Shown here: piece by piece, positions 8,835 through 17,387 of the stretch
Layout: the number at the start of each line of letters is the position of its first letter
How positions within the stretch are numbered: position 1 is the stretch's first letter
Source: Lactobacillus melliventris
GTDB taxonomy: Bacteria; Bacillota; Bacilli; Lactobacillales; Lactobacillaceae
Direction of reading: 5' to 3'
Length of the DNA stretch: 64,000 bases
Assembly: GCF_013346935.1 (NCBI RefSeq)
Contig: NZ_JAAEEB010000009.1
Span: forward strand, 1 to 64,000
The notes under the pieces: generated by a model
Database searches by the model: none
What the model was told of the DNA's origin: nothing
Seen by the model: only the letters and a program-made list of their open reading frames with translations
Position numbers and translations under genes: made by a program

Positions 8835-9525
8835 CTCTTACCATGTATCCAGTCCCCCGAACTGTTTTGATATATGATTGCTTACCGGGAACGTCAATTT
8901 TATTGCGCAGATAACGCACATAAACTTCTACCACATTAGTTTCAATATTTGAACCGGGGCCCCAAATCTTAGCGAGCAATTGGTCACGGCTGACAACATT
9001 ATTCTTATTCTTAATTAAAGTCATTAATAAGTTATATTCACGCTTAGTTAGGTCCACTGCTTTGCCATCACCACGGCGAACAATTCTATTTGCGGTTTCA
9101 ATAGTAAGATCTTTAAACTTTACAACCTTTTTCTCTATCGAATCATCCGAAGCATCTTTTTCAATTTTTACTCGGCGTAAAACTGCACGCAGACGAGCTA
9201 AAAGCTCTTCAATTGCAAATGGCTTAACAATATAATCATCAGCTCCATGATCAAGACCCGAAACGCGATCAATGACGGAATCACGGGCGGTCATCATTAT
9301 GATAGGAGTACTCTTTACCTGACGCACTCTGCGAGCTATTTCCAAGCCATTCAGGTCAGGCAGCATCAAGTCTAACAAAATCGCATCAAAGTCTTCTTTT
9401 AACGCTAAGTCCAAAGCTTTGCGTCCGTTGCCTTCAACAACTGTGTCATACTTTTCGTGTTTTAGTTCCAGCTCAACGAAACGTGCCAAATTCTTTTCAT
9501 CTTCAACAATTAAGATTCTTGCCAT
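8812..9525 (-). CDS. arlR: Response regulator, ArlR/OmpR family
   Basis: This 237-residue response regulator has a receiver domain (1-120) with the acidic pair in VEDEKN, the phospho-acceptor Asp in LLDLMLPDLNGLE, Thr in MMTA and Lys in DDYIVKPF. An OmpR-type winged helix follows (about 138-230, LTKREYNLLMTLIKNKN and RYLRNKID). The N-terminal half closely follows ArlR (ILIVEDEKNLARFVELEL). AAGGATGA precedes the ATG. It is first in the arlRS operon; the family controls surface, adhesion and metabolic genes in Gram-positive cocci, and the targets here are unknown. Confidence 0.93.
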   Translation of the reverse strand: MARILIVEDEKNLARFVELELKHEKYDTVVEGNGRKALDLALKEDFDAILLDLMLPDLNGLEIARRVRQVKSTPIIMMTARDSVIDRVSGLDHGADDYIVKPFAIEELLARLRAVLRRVKIEKDASDDSIEKKVVKFKDLTIETANRIVRRGDGKAVDLTKREYNLLMTLIKNKNNVVSRDQLLAKIWGPGSNIETNVVEVYVRYLRNKIDVPGKQSYIKTVRGTGYMVRDEDDEKE

Positions 9526-9572
9526 TTTTATTCATCCTTTTTAAAATTTAATTTTGATTAATTTAATTTATA

Positions 9573-9585
9573 TTGTTATTAACAA
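9573..9585. promoter_or_regulatory. Palindrome upstream of arlR
   Basis: TTGTTA-T-TAACAA is a perfect 13-bp inverted repeat about 50 bp upstream of arlR, in the A+T-rich stretch where its promoter must lie. Position and symmetry fit an operator, possibly for autoregulation. The A+T richness makes chance more likely. Confidence 0.3.
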
Positions 9586-9623
9586 GTAAAGCATACTTTA
9601 AAAGTGCTTTTAAAACAAGATTA

Positions 9624-9655
9624 AAAACCAGCATTTTGCTAATACTGATTTTTTA
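9624..9655. terminator. Terminator after the yqeG-yceD operon
   Basis: On the minus strand, arms CAGTATT and AATGCTG (one wobble pair) enclose a 5-base loop and are flanked by an A run before and a T run after. This closes the operon that ends with the YceD-like gene at 9662. It also separates that operon from the arlR promoter. Confidence 0.75.
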
Positions 9656-9661
9656 ACTAAT

Positions 9662-10234
9662 TTAATTATCATTATTTCCGTTATGAATCTTTTCATTATT
9701 TTCATTAAAAAGATCTTTTAATTTAGCAAAAGCAGGATTGATTTGATCATCTTTCTTTTTATTAAAATCTTTTTCCGAAATGACTCTCCAACCTTTTCCT
9801 TCAGGATAAATGCCCTGTTCTTGCTCTTTGGTAGTTAAAATTGTTGTTGGGATATTTAGTAAAATGTTATCCTCAATTGCTTTTTGCAGATCAATAACTT
9901 CGTGCTCGACTTTGACAATCGGAATATCACTCTCATCAATCTCTTCTTTAGCTATCTCAACATCTGTATAATTTTCACTAAAATGAAAATCTTCTTTAAA
10001 CTTAACAGGATCTAAGCTGCGACTGGATGGTACCAGAATATCTGCCTGTACCTGAAAATTGCCAGTGACAAATGGTTGATTATAAAATAAATCTCCAGTC
10101 AGTAGAACACTATCAACTCGATAGACTAAACCATGACTTCGCTTAATAAAATCATCTGCTACCTGCAAATCGCATTCAATATGAGTTACAGGTTCCTTAC
10201 TATATTTGATCTGCGAATAATTCAGTTTTAACAT
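9662..10234 (-). CDS. YceD/DUF177 family protein
   Basis: Members of this family are linked to 23S rRNA accumulation and are usually encoded beside rpmF (ribosomal protein L32). The 190-residue product shows the family core: LQVADDFIKRSHGLVYRVDSV, a central beta region, VIDLQKAIEDNILLNIP and a C-terminal NPAFAKLKDLF. There are no CxxC pairs. Here rpmF does not follow; the next gene is arlR after a terminator. The start abuts the tmcAL stop (TAAATG), with GGAGG inside the end of tmcAL, so translation is probably coupled. Confidence 0.85.
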   Translation of the reverse strand: MLKLNYSQIKYSKEPVTHIECDLQVADDFIKRSHGLVYRVDSVLLTGDLFYNQPFVTGNFQVQADILVPSSRSLDPVKFKEDFHFSENYTDVEIAKEEIDESDIPIVKVEHEVIDLQKAIEDNILLNIPTTILTTKEQEQGIYPEGKGWRVISEKDFNKKKDDQINPAFAKLKDLFNENNEKIHNGNNDN

Positions 10235-11389
10235 TTAGACCTCCAATGGACGACGGCCAAAGTTTTGATCCACTTGCAGCAGTTGCTCAAAGAAGCGATC
10301 AACCCGAAGTTGCATCCTCATTGAGCCACTTTGAGTATTTTTCTGATCAACTTTAGAAATGATATCTGCAGGTGTTTCTTTTCTAATCCGTTTAAGATAT
10401 TTCCTACCTACTTTACTGTATCCCAATAGCAAAAGTGATTCATGATTAAAACTGTCAATCATATCCTCTTGGGTCACATTCATCAAAGTATATAAACTTA
10501 GTCGTCGCAAGCGTGAATACGTATACCGTTTCGATTTTACTCTACGTAAAAACTCAGTAAACGTTTGTGCAGTATGTATTTCCTGCTTCATTTTATATTC
10601 CAGGCCTTCACTCATCTGATATATATTCTGCAATTCTGAAATTGAAGAGGATTCTAACCTGTATTTTAAAAATGGAAACAGCAGATTCCAATTGGGATAA
10701 TTTTTTTGTTTAAAAAGTAATTTTACTTCTTTTTTAGGCATCCATTCTTCTAATGTAGAACTAACTTCATTATGCAAAATCATATTGCGAATTGCACTTG
10801 CACTTTGAACTACCTTATTACTTTGTAAAACATCGTCATGACCTGCTCCGATGCGGTTAATTGGATGTAAAACTAGAGGAGTACCTAAATTATGGTTGGC
10901 TACTGCATAAGCTAAAGCCAAAATCGCATTAGGTTCACTAACTTCATGACCAACTTCACGTGCTACCATCTGATTATATTGAGTTGAATAAGTCTGACTG
11001 TAATCATTAAAGTCCATGTGACTTTGAGGAATTTCCGCAATTTTACTACCCAAATAAGCATAATTTTGAGTAGCATCTTCAACTCCAAAAATTAAATCAG
11101 TAACGCCCACTTTTACCAATTGGTCGATGCTGCCGAGTGCAAATAAATCTGCAGGCTCAACTGAAGTGGAAAATGGCAGTTCAAATACCAAGTCAGCGCC
11201 ACTAGCAAGTGCTGTCTGGGCGCGAGTCCACTTATCCATTATTGCCATTTCGCCGCGTTGAACGTAATTTCCAGACATGACGACAATGATCGGGTCTTTG
11301 CTTCCAGCTATATAACGAGCCTGATTCATTAAGAATTCATGCCCACTGTGAAAGGGATTATATTCTGCAATGATCCCAACTACACTCAT
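10235..11389 (-). CDS. tmcAL: tRNA(Met) cytidine acetate ligase
   Basis: TmcAL (formerly YlbM) uses acetate and ATP to form N4-acetylcytidine at the wobble base of elongator tRNA-Met. The nucleotidyltransferase N-terminus is clear: [19 protein letters not shown] with the H-x-G-H motif, then [22 protein letters not shown] and DLVFELPF. The C-terminal half contains NRIGAGHDD and SASAIRNMI. The length of 384 residues is typical. It lies 6 bp after rsfS in the yqe operon and abuts the YceD-like gene. Confidence 0.93.
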   Translation of the reverse strand: MSVVGIIAEYNPFHSGHEFLMNQARYIAGSKDPIIVVMSGNYVQRGEMAIMDKWTRAQTALASGADLVFELPFSTSVEPADLFALGSIDQLVKVGVTDLIFGVEDATQNYAYLGSKIAEIPQSHMDFNDYSQTYSTQYNQMVAREVGHEVSEPNAILALAYAVANHNLGTPLVLHPINRIGAGHDDVLQSNKVVQSASAIRNMILHNEVSSTLEEWMPKKEVKLLFKQKNYPNWNLLFPFLKYRLESSSISELQNIYQMSEGLEYKMKQEIHTAQTFTEFLRRVKSKRYTYSRLRRLSLYTLMNVTQEDMIDSFNHESLLLLGYSKVGRKYLKRIRKETPADIISKVDQKNTQSGSMRMQLRVDRFFEQLLQVDQNFGRRPLEV

Positions 11390-11395
11390 GGTTAG

Positions 11396-11743
11396 CTAAT
11401 CTTCCTTTAATTCTAATTTTTTACCATTGACCCATAATTTTTCAACATTATAAAAATCACGAGCATCTTCAGTAAAAACATTTACGACAACATCGCCCAA
11501 GTCAAGTAAAAGCCAGTTGGATTCACTCGTACCTTCAACACGGTAATCATAATAATTATGTTTGTGAGCTTCGTCAATAATTGCATTGGCTATTGCGTGC
11601 AACTGTCTGTTTGAGCCCGCACTAGTAACTACGTAATAATCTGCTAAAATACTATGTCCTTGCATATCGTAAGCTACTGTATCTTCTCCATGACGGTCGC
11701 CAATTGCTTTTAACGTAAAAGCCAATAATTCTTTGCTAGTCAT
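11396..11743 (-). CDS. rsfS: Ribosomal silencing factor RsfS
   Basis: RsfS binds ribosomal protein L14 and blocks joining of the subunits when nutrients are scarce. The 115-residue protein carries the family motifs DYYVVTSAGSNRQLHAIANAI, YRVEGTSESNWLLLDLGDVV and FYNVEKLW. AGGAG stands five bases before the ATG. It occupies its usual place after yqeK in the operon. Confidence 0.96.
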   Translation of the reverse strand: MTSKELLAFTLKAIGDRHGEDTVAYDMQGHSILADYYVVTSAGSNRQLHAIANAIIDEAHKHNYYDYRVEGTSESNWLLLDLGDVVVNVFTEDARDFYNVEKLWVNGKKLELKED

Positions 11744-11751
11744 TTTTCTCC

Positions 11752-12348
11752 TTATTCATTAATACCCCAAACGTTATATGCGTCTAAAGTACGGGGATAG
11801 ATTTTATTCCTTTTATCAATTAAAAATTTAAGAGTGTGTGCTAACTGGTAGCCAACTCCCTGGTTAATATTAGCATAAGTTATTTTACGCGCTTCTTCAA
11901 CACCTGGAAATGATCTGCCTGGTTCAATATAATCAGCCATGAACACAATTTTATCTAAAGTTGTCATTTCAACGTCAGCAGTAGTATGTTTGCGGACTGC
12001 AGTTAGTATTTCCGGATCATTAATCTTTAAATCTCTTTGGATAAAATAGGTACCAACAATACCGTGCCAAATGCTCCGATTCCAATTTAACAGGTCCTGA
12101 TCGAAGCCTTGTGTTTTAATCACTTCACGATATTCATCAACTGCAACTTGTTTAGCATAATCATGAATAAACCCGGCTAAAGCTGCCTTATCTACATCAT
12201 AGTGGTTAAGCTCGGCCAATTTACGTGCAGTTTTACTGACTCCTATACAGTGTTCAAAGCGGTCAGCAGTCATATTGCTCTTTTCCTTAGCAATAATTTC
12301 AGAACTTGATAAAGAAGAATATGTTTTCTTAAATACTAAATCAGTCAT
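11752..12348 (-). CDS. yqeK: HD-domain phosphohydrolase YqeK (Ap4A hydrolase)
   Basis: YqeK proteins are HD-domain enzymes that hydrolyse Ap4A to two ADP. The HD motif is visible: ADRFEHCIGVSKTARKLAE with the first His, AGFIHDYAK with the His-Asp pair, WHGIVGTYF and VRKHTTAD. A metal-binding MADYIEPGR follows. I start at the ATG at 12348 (198 residues) because it overlaps the nadD stop by eight bases (ATGACTGA) and AAGGG lies upstream; longer in-frame versions have no ribosome site. Confidence 0.93.
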   Translation of the reverse strand: MTDLVFKKTYSSLSSSEIIAKEKSNMTADRFEHCIGVSKTARKLAELNHYDVDKAALAGFIHDYAKQVAVDEYREVIKTQGFDQDLLNWNRSIWHGIVGTYFIQRDLKINDPEILTAVRKHTTADVEMTTLDKIVFMADYIEPGRSFPGVEEARKITYANINQGVGYQLAHTLKFLIDKRNKIYPRTLDAYNVWGINE

Positions 12349-12982
12349 GATATAAACCCTTTTTATGAATATAATTTCTAACTGTATCAGGTACCAGATA
12401 TCTGATTGAACCTCCAATTGCAATCGTTTGTCTAATCAAAGTCGAACTAATATCTATAGCTGGAGAATCAACCCAAATCATCGGCAATTTTGCTTTCTGA
12501 GGATAACCAGCCCTTTGAACACCCACTAAGGTTGCTAATTGAGCCAACTTTGTCGGTTCCTTCCATTCACCTAAATTATTGACTTGGTCACTACCCATGA
12601 TCAAGTAATAATGGTTTTCAGGCTGAGTTTCACGTAAATATCTTAATGTGTCTACAGTATAAGATACTCCTCCACGATATAATTCAAACAGTTTTACCTG
12701 AAAACGGGGATTGTCTTGAGTACCTAACTCCAACATATTTGCCCTATCTTGAGCAGAAACACTGGGTTCATTTTTTAGCGGGGGCACATTAGTAGGAATA
12801 AACCAAATTTCATCTAAGTGTAATTTAGTCAATACCTGTTCAGCCACTATCAAATGACCGATATGAATAGGATTAAAAGTGCCACCAAAAATTCCGATCT
12901 GGCGACCCTTTTTAGGTGTCAATTTTTCTTCCGCTACAGCCACAGTAGGTGTTTTTTGATAATTTTTTGCAATAGCAATCAT
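12341..12982 (-). CDS. nadD: Nicotinate-nucleotide adenylyltransferase
   Basis: NadD converts nicotinate mononucleotide and ATP to deamido-NAD. The nucleotidyltransferase signature GIFGGTFNPIHIGHLIVAEQ starts near residue 29, and the second signature ISSTLIR lies near residue 182. The 28-residue N-terminal extension (ending KLTPKKGR) is longer than in most homologues, yet AGAGGA five bases before this ATG supports it. The gene is coupled to yqeK by an 8-base overlap. Confidence 0.95.
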   Translation of the reverse strand: MIAIAKNYQKTPTVAVAEEKLTPKKGRQIGIFGGTFNPIHIGHLIVAEQVLTKLHLDEIWFIPTNVPPLKNEPSVSAQDRANMLELGTQDNPRFQVKLFELYRGGVSYTVDTLRYLRETQPENHYYLIMGSDQVNNLGEWKEPTKLAQLATLVGVQRAGYPQKAKLPMIWVDSPAIDISSTLIRQTIAIGGSIRYLVPDTVRNYIHKKGLYHD

Positions 12983-12990
12983 TATATCCT

Positions 12991-14106
12991 CTAAATTAAA
13001 GCTCGTCTAATACCCAGTCCGATTTTACCAGGTGTATAAATTTTAACTAAACAATCTGCAGGAACTGTAATAAAACCAATTCCTCCAAAAAGCAAGTCGC
13101 TTTTACTACCAGTATGATATTCCTGACCCTTTAAAAGAGGCAGCTTATCACTTTTTGCAGGTGGACTAAGTAATTCACCAATATGCTTTTCGTAAAAGCT
13201 GTCTGCGTTTTCGGTTTTAGTTCTGTGAATATACAATCCGCGTGCTGCATAAACTGTAAAACTTGCTTTTTTTCCTTTTAAATAGTCAACTCTGCCCAGA
13301 CCAGCCAAAAATAAACTGTTTCCTGGACTAAGCTGAAAAGTAACCGGCTTAAGCTGTTTTTGAGGCGATATTAACTCCAGTTCCTGGGTGTTTAAGTGCG
13401 TAGCCAACTGATTCTTAGTCAAAATACCTGGTGTATCAACTAAAAAGTAACCATTCGTTAGCGGAATTTCAATCTTATCAAGCGTGGTCCCGGGAAAACG
13501 TGAAGTAGTAATCAAATTTTGAATATCACCCATTTGCTCAATAATAGCATTAAGAAGAGTTGACTTTCCAACATTAGTCGTTCCGACAAAGTAGACATCT
13601 TGATCTCGGGAATTATGATCTAGGTAACTTATTAATTCCGGCAAGTTCTTTTTATTTTTAGCACTGACCAAAAAGATTTTTTTAGGGTATAATCCCATCC
13701 TATTAGCCTCTTGCCTCATCCAATCTTTAATTTTGCTTTGACGAGAATTCTGGGGAAAGAGATCAAATTTATTGCCCACTAAAATAAAATCATTATTACC
13801 TATAAAACGCTTGAGAGCCGAAAGCAAAGAGTTAGTAAAATCAAACAGATCTACCACATTAACGACCAAAGCTTTTTTTTCTGCTAACGAATTCAATAAC
13901 TTTAAAAAGTCATCATTGTCCGCTTTGACTGGCATAATCTCATTATAATGACGCAAACGAAAGCAACGTTGACAATAAACGTCATTATCCTCATCTTTGC
14001 TTTCTCTTGCCTGCTTTAAACGTGCAGCCGGAAGATAACCGGCTTCTTCTACATTATCAGATTGAAGAACAGCACCACAACCAATACATATAATTTGGTC
14101 ATCCAT
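12991..14106 (-). CDS. yqeH: Ribosome biogenesis GTPase YqeH
   Basis: YqeH is a circularly permuted GTPase needed for 30S assembly. An N-terminal treble-clef zinc site (CIGCGAVLQ and CQRCFRLRHY) precedes the GTPase motifs in permuted order: G4 (GNKFDLFP), G5 (SAKNKKN), G1 (GTTNVGKST), G2 (RFPGTTLD) and G3 (DTPG). I use the ATG at 14106 (371 residues): GGAGAC lies upstream, it starts right before the zinc motif, and it overlaps the yqeG stop by eight bases (ATGGATGA). A longer in-frame version would run through yqeG and lacks a ribosome site. Confidence 0.96.
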   Translation of the reverse strand: MDDQIICIGCGAVLQSDNVEEAGYLPAARLKQARESKDEDNDVYCQRCFRLRHYNEIMPVKADNDDFLKLLNSLAEKKALVVNVVDLFDFTNSLLSALKRFIGNNDFILVGNKFDLFPQNSRQSKIKDWMRQEANRMGLYPKKIFLVSAKNKKNLPELISYLDHNSRDQDVYFVGTTNVGKSTLLNAIIEQMGDIQNLITTSRFPGTTLDKIEIPLTNGYFLVDTPGILTKNQLATHLNTQELELISPQKQLKPVTFQLSPGNSLFLAGLGRVDYLKGKKASFTVYAARGLYIHRTKTENADSFYEKHIGELLSPPAKSDKLPLLKGQEYHTGSKSDLLFGGIGFITVPADCLVKIYTPGKIGLGIRRALI

Positions 14107-14623
14107 TTTTGATAGTCTCCTTAAATTTAACGGGATGTGATAAGCCCAAAAGGAAAAAAATAATTTTTTCAAAAAAACGATTAATACGGGTATTCCATTT
14201 ATCTGTTTCAATAAGAGGTTTTACTAACACCGATTCTACCCCAGCTAGATTTCCTGCCTGAATATCAGTAATTAGCTGATCACCTACCATCATGACTTGT
14301 TCTTTTCTTAAACCCATACTTTTCCTTTTGCGGGTGATCGCAAAAGGCAGTGGCTTTTTGGATTTAGCAACAAAGTCTATATGATAAGGATTCAATACTT
14401 TACCCACTCTTTCAGCATTGTTATTAGAAATCACAACAAGCTTAATTTTAGCATGCTCTAACTTCTTATTGAAACTATTCATTTTTTCTGCAGTTTCAAA
14501 CTCGTTCCAAGCCAAAAGAGTATTATCTAAATCTGAAAAAACAGCTTTGATGCCCATTTTATGCAGCTCAGCAGTATTTAAATGATAAATTGTATCAATC
14601 GTATAGCGAGGTCTGAATAACAT
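14099..14623 (-). CDS. yqeG: HAD-family phosphatase YqeG
   Basis: This is a 174-residue HAD superfamily hydrolase of subclass IIIA. Motif I is FSDLDNTLLAW, motif II VVISNNN, and motif IV VMVGDQLITDIQAGNLAG; a Lys (KKPLPFAI) provides the motif III base. The substrate is unknown; a related mitochondrial phosphatase acts on phosphatidylglycerophosphate. AAGGGA precedes the ATG. It is the first gene of the operon running to the YceD-like gene. A possible promoter, TTGCAG-17-TAAACT, lies in the gap upstream. Confidence 0.92.
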   Translation of the reverse strand: MLFRPRYTIDTIYHLNTAELHKMGIKAVFSDLDNTLLAWNEFETAEKMNSFNKKLEHAKIKLVVISNNNAERVGKVLNPYHIDFVAKSKKPLPFAITRKRKSMGLRKEQVMMVGDQLITDIQAGNLAGVESVLVKPLIETDKWNTRINRFFEKIIFFLLGLSHPVKFKETIKNG

Positions 14624-14699
14624 GCAAAATTCCCTTCATCATATCCATTGCACTAGTTTAATATACCAAATTATCAGCTGCAAGTGCTAAATTTTGACA

Positions 14700-14724
14700 T
14701 AAAAAAACAGCGCCATAAGCGCTA
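14700..14724. terminator. Terminator after rplT
   Basis: Arms AGCGC (14709-14713) and GCGCT (14719-14723) with a 5-base loop are followed on the minus strand by a run of seven T. It closes the infC-rpmI-rplT operon just after the rplT stop. Confidence 0.9.
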
Positions 14725-14730
14725 TTTTGG

Positions 14731-15087
14731 TTAATTTAAAGCCTTCTTAGCAGTTTCTGCTAATTTTGCAAAGGTCTTTGAATCGTTATAAGCAATATCA
14801 GCTAACATCTTACGGTTAATATCAACACCAGCTAATTTCAAGCCGTGCATTAACTTAGAATATGAAATATCATTTTGTCTTGCTGCAGCATTGATTCTGG
14901 CAATCCATAACTTTCTGAAGTCGCTCTTACGTCTTCTTCTGTCACGAAATGCATATCTGTAAGATACAAATAACTGTGTACTTGCAGCCTTAAATTGCAT
15001 ATGCTTTGCGCCACGGTAACCCTTGGCAAGCTTCATAATCTTTTTACGACGTTTACGTGTAACTGTTCCACCCTTAACTCTTGGCAT
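14731..15087 (-). CDS. rplT: 50S ribosomal protein L20
   Basis: L20 binds 23S rRNA early in 50S assembly and represses its own operon by binding the leader. The 118 residues match the family: a basic N-terminal helix ([20 protein letters not shown]), the core [25 protein letters not shown] and [19 protein letters not shown]. It is the last gene of the operon. Confidence 0.98.
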   Translation of the reverse strand: MPRVKGGTVTRKRRKKIMKLAKGYRGAKHMQFKAASTQLFVSYRYAFRDRRRRKSDFRKLWIARINAAARQNDISYSKLMHGLKLAGVDINRKMLADIAYNDSKTFAKLAETAKKALN

Positions 15088-15123
15088 CTAAAATTCCTCC
15101 TAAATATCGTTTGATTGATGTAA

Positions 15124-15324
15124 TTAACGCATTTGAGAGAGCATCTGTTTGATGCGCTTCAAGTCGCTGCGTGAAACCATTGCAGCCTTTCTCAAATGAC
15201 GACGTTGTTTCTTAGTCTTGCCGTGGAAACGGTGGCCGGTAAAAGCGTGATGACGCTTTAATTGACCAGAAGCAGTTCTCTTAAAACGCTTAGCAGAAGC
15301 GCGGTGGGTTTTCATTTTTGGCAT
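15124..15324 (-). CDS. rpmI: 50S ribosomal protein L35
   Basis: This is the 66-residue basic protein L35 of the large subunit, with the family start [20 protein letters not shown] and [20 protein letters not shown]. It is the middle gene of the operon. A GGAGG-type site precedes the ATG. Confidence 0.98.
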   Translation of the reverse strand: MPKMKTHRASAKRFKRTASGQLKRHHAFTGHRFHGKTKKQRRHLRKAAMVSRSDLKRIKQMLSQMR

Positions 15325-15345
15325 TTTCTAATTCCTCCAAATTAA

Positions 15346-15873
15346 CTAATTATTTTTGTCACTCTTCGGAGCGAGCATTAAGAACATTGAACGGCCTTCC
15401 ATCTTAGGTTTGCTAACTACAGTAGCAATATCGGATGTAGCTTCAGCCATTTTTTCCAATACTTCACGACCTAGTTCCTTATGAGTGATTGCTCGACCTC
15501 TGAACCTGATCGAAACGCGTACTTTAGCACCTTCTTTAGTGATAAATTTACGCGCATGTTTTAACTTAGTGTTAAAATCGTTACCCTCAATCGTTGGACT
15601 TAAACGGATTTCTTTGACACTGACCGTTTTAGACTTTTTACGGGACTCTTTAACCTTCTTTTGTTGCTGGAAACGGTACTTACCATAGTCCATGATACGA
15701 GCAACAGGTGGCTTGGCATTAGGCGAAATTAGAACTAAATCTAAATTTGCAACACTTGCTTGGCGTAAAGCCTCAGTTTTAGTAACAACACCAACTTGTT
15801 CACCATCTTCATTAATTAAACGAACTTCGCGAGCGCGAATTTGATCGTTCAATATCAAATTCCTTGGAATAAT
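15346..15873 (-). CDS. infC: Translation initiation factor IF-3 (ATT start)
   Basis: IF-3 keeps 30S subunits free and proofreads initiator tRNA and start codons. The N-terminal domain ([20 protein letters not shown]), linker, and C-terminal domain ([38 protein letters not shown]) are complete. No ATG lies in frame near the start. A strong GGAGGTGA (15877-15884) is correctly spaced from two adjacent ATT codons (15871-15873 and 15868-15870), so I place the start at the first ATT, giving 175 residues. IF-3 starting at ATT is known to autoregulate because IF-3 rejects such codons. A TTG at 15858 lies too far from the ribosome site. Confidence 0.93.
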   Translation of the reverse strand: MIPRNLILNDQIRAREVRLINEDGEQVGVVTKTEALRQASVANLDLVLISPNAKPPVARIMDYGKYRFQQQKKVKESRKKSKTVSVKEIRLSPTIEGNDFNTKLKHARKFITKEGAKVRVSIRFRGRAITHKELGREVLEKMAEATSDIATVVSKPKMEGRSMFLMLAPKSDKNN

Positions 15874-15901
15874 TCTTCACCTCCGTGTTAATCTGAGGAC
15901 A

Positions 15902-16010
15902 AGAAAAAGACGGGTAAACTTTACCCGCCCTTAATCAACAGAAAATATCGATCAGCCTAGAGGTCAACTTAACTTAGGCGAGAAGCGGGAAGCTTCTTCT
16001 TGTTCTCAAC
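15902..16010 (-). promoter_or_regulatory. L20-type leader and attenuator of the infC operon
   Basis: The leader between promoter and infC ends with an intrinsic terminator: arms CGGGTAAA and TTTACCCG (15911-15927) followed on the minus strand by TCTTTTTCTT. Upstream paired segments include CTTCCCGCTTCTCG and the CTAAGTTAAGTTGACCTCTAGG region. In Firmicutes, L20 binds such leaders by mimicry of its 23S rRNA site and favours termination. The identity comes from the operon and position; I did not fold it. Confidence 0.8.
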
Positions 16011-16017
16011 TAAAATG

Positions 16018-16046
16018 ATTATACTCGTCTTCAGTATACGTGTCAA
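16018..16046 (-). promoter_or_regulatory. Consensus promoter of infC-rpmI-rplT
   Basis: On the minus strand TTGACA (16041-16046), exactly 17 bp, then TATAAT (16018-16023): a full match to the sigma-A consensus. Transcription should start near 16010, giving a leader of about 140 nt before infC. Such strength fits a ribosomal protein operon held in check by attenuation. Confidence 0.92.
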
Positions 16047-16059
16047 TAAGATAAATCTC

Positions 16060-16082
16060 AAAATAAAGTTTTTGCTTTATCT
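16060..16082 (-). terminator. Weak terminator after glnP
   Basis: ATAAAG and CTTTAT with a 5- to 6-base loop are followed by TTTTG on the minus strand and touch the glnP stop codon. The A+T-only stem is weak, so some read-through into the infC promoter region is likely. Confidence 0.4.
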
Positions 16083-16734
16083 ATACTAAACGCTTATTAA
16101 GTTTATTACCAACTACAGATAATGTAAAGCAGATGATAAAATATAAAAACGTTAAAGCCGCAAACATTGGCACAATATAATTAGCATTTTGACCATAGAT
16201 GACTTGCGCATGTTGCATAAGTTCAGGGACAACAATAATAGTTGCTAAAGAAGTATCCTTAATTAAAGAAACAAACTGTCCAATAATAGTAGGTATCATG
16301 TGCCGATAGGCCTGTGGCAAAACAACATGCCATAATGACTGCACAAATGTCATCCCGGTTGATCTGGCTCCTTCAATTTGGCCAATTGCTACTGATTGAA
16401 TACCAGAGCGGACAATTTCTGCAATCATGCTGGACTCAAAGATTGTCATAGCAATAATTGCTGATAAAATTGCCCCTGGTCTGAGGCCAATATTTGGTAA
16501 CCCAAAATAAGTAAAAAAGATAATTAATAATAGAGGTAGATTTCTAACTAAATCAATAATAAAGCCTACAATTGCCGAAACAAATTTAATCTTAGCATAG
16601 CGAATTATTCCTAGGACTGAACCTAAAATGAAACTCAATACAATTGCAAAAATCGAAATAAATAATGTAACAGCCAGACCTTTTAACAAAAAGCCAAAGT
16701 TTAACCATGATAGGGCATTAATCCATGTTTGCAT
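16081..16734 (-). CDS. glnP: Glutamine-type ABC transporter permease (GlnP-like)
   Basis: This is a 217-residue HisM/GlnP-type permease, the second of two in the operon. Five membrane segments can be traced. The EAA loop that contacts the ATPase is EGARSTGMTFVQSLWHVVLPQAYR, typical of polar amino acid importers. It pairs with the permease at 16749, the lipoprotein at 17384 and the ATPase at 18219. The gene order matches B. subtilis glnQHMP, which is the basis for the names; the substrate (glutamine, glutamate or another amino acid) is not proven. Confidence 0.88.
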   Translation of the reverse strand: MQTWINALSWLNFGFLLKGLAVTLFISIFAIVLSFILGSVLGIIRYAKIKFVSAIVGFIIDLVRNLPLLLIIFFTYFGLPNIGLRPGAILSAIIAMTIFESSMIAEIVRSGIQSVAIGQIEGARSTGMTFVQSLWHVVLPQAYRHMIPTIIGQFVSLIKDTSLATIIVVPELMQHAQVIYGQNANYIVPMFAALTFLYFIICFTLSVVGNKLNKRLV

Positions 16735-16748
16735 TATAAGCCGCCTCC

Positions 16749-17387
16749 CTACGCCATTCTCTTTTCTAAGTGCCGCATGTAATAACTTAGTGGCATAGTA
16801 ATTACCAGATATAATATGCCAATTACAAAGTAACTGTTAAATGTATCAAAAGTTACAGATGCAATTGCATTGGCTTGATACATCAAATCAAAACCTGCAA
16901 CAAAAGCCAGTATTGAAGAATCTTTAATTAAATTAACAAACTGATTACCAAGCGGTGGAATAACAATCTTAAGTGCTTGAGGTAAGATTACATAACGCAT
17001 AGCCTGACTATAAGTCATACCGGTTGACCTGGCACCTTCCATTTGACCTTGAGATACCGACTGAATACCTGAACGAATAATTTCCGCAATAAAAGCTGAG
17101 GTATATAGGAACAGACCAATAGTTCCAGCGGTGAAACCGTCAATTTGAACAAAATATTTAGGTACTATTAGATAAAAGAACATTACGATAATCAATAATG
17201 GAATATTACGAAAGATTTCAACGTAAATCCTGCCAATCCAATTAGCTATTTTATTCGGAATAACTTCTAATAGAGCTAATAAAACACCAAAAATCAGACT
17301 AAATACTAGTGTTAACAAGCTTGATAAAATAGTCCAGCCGAACCCAGCGAATAGTTGACTACTAAAATCATTGAAGATACGAATCAT
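16749..17387 (-). CDS. glnM: Glutamine-type ABC transporter permease (GlnM-like)
   Basis: This is a 212-residue permease of the polar amino acid family with about five membrane segments and the EAA loop EGARSTGMTYSQAMRYVILPQAL. The start overlaps the stop of the lipoprotein gene by four bases (ATGA), so the two are translationally coupled. It probably forms a heterodimeric membrane channel with the next permease. Confidence 0.88.
   Translation of the reverse strand: MIRIFNDFSSQLFAGFGWTILSSLLTLVFSLIFGVLLALLEVIPNKIANWIGRIYVEIFRNIPLLIIVMFFYLIVPKYFVQIDGFTAGTIGLFLYTSAFIAEIIRSGIQSVSQGQMEGARSTGMTYSQAMRYVILPQALKIVIPPLGNQFVNLIKDSSILAFVAGFDLMYQANAIASVTFDTFNSYFVIGILYLVITMPLSYYMRHLEKRMA

Noticed and set aside
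11752..12348. YqeK considered as a (p)ppGpp or cyclic nucleotide HD hydrolase of a signalling system
   Set aside because: The motif set and operon position match the YqeK family; no synthetase partner is present.
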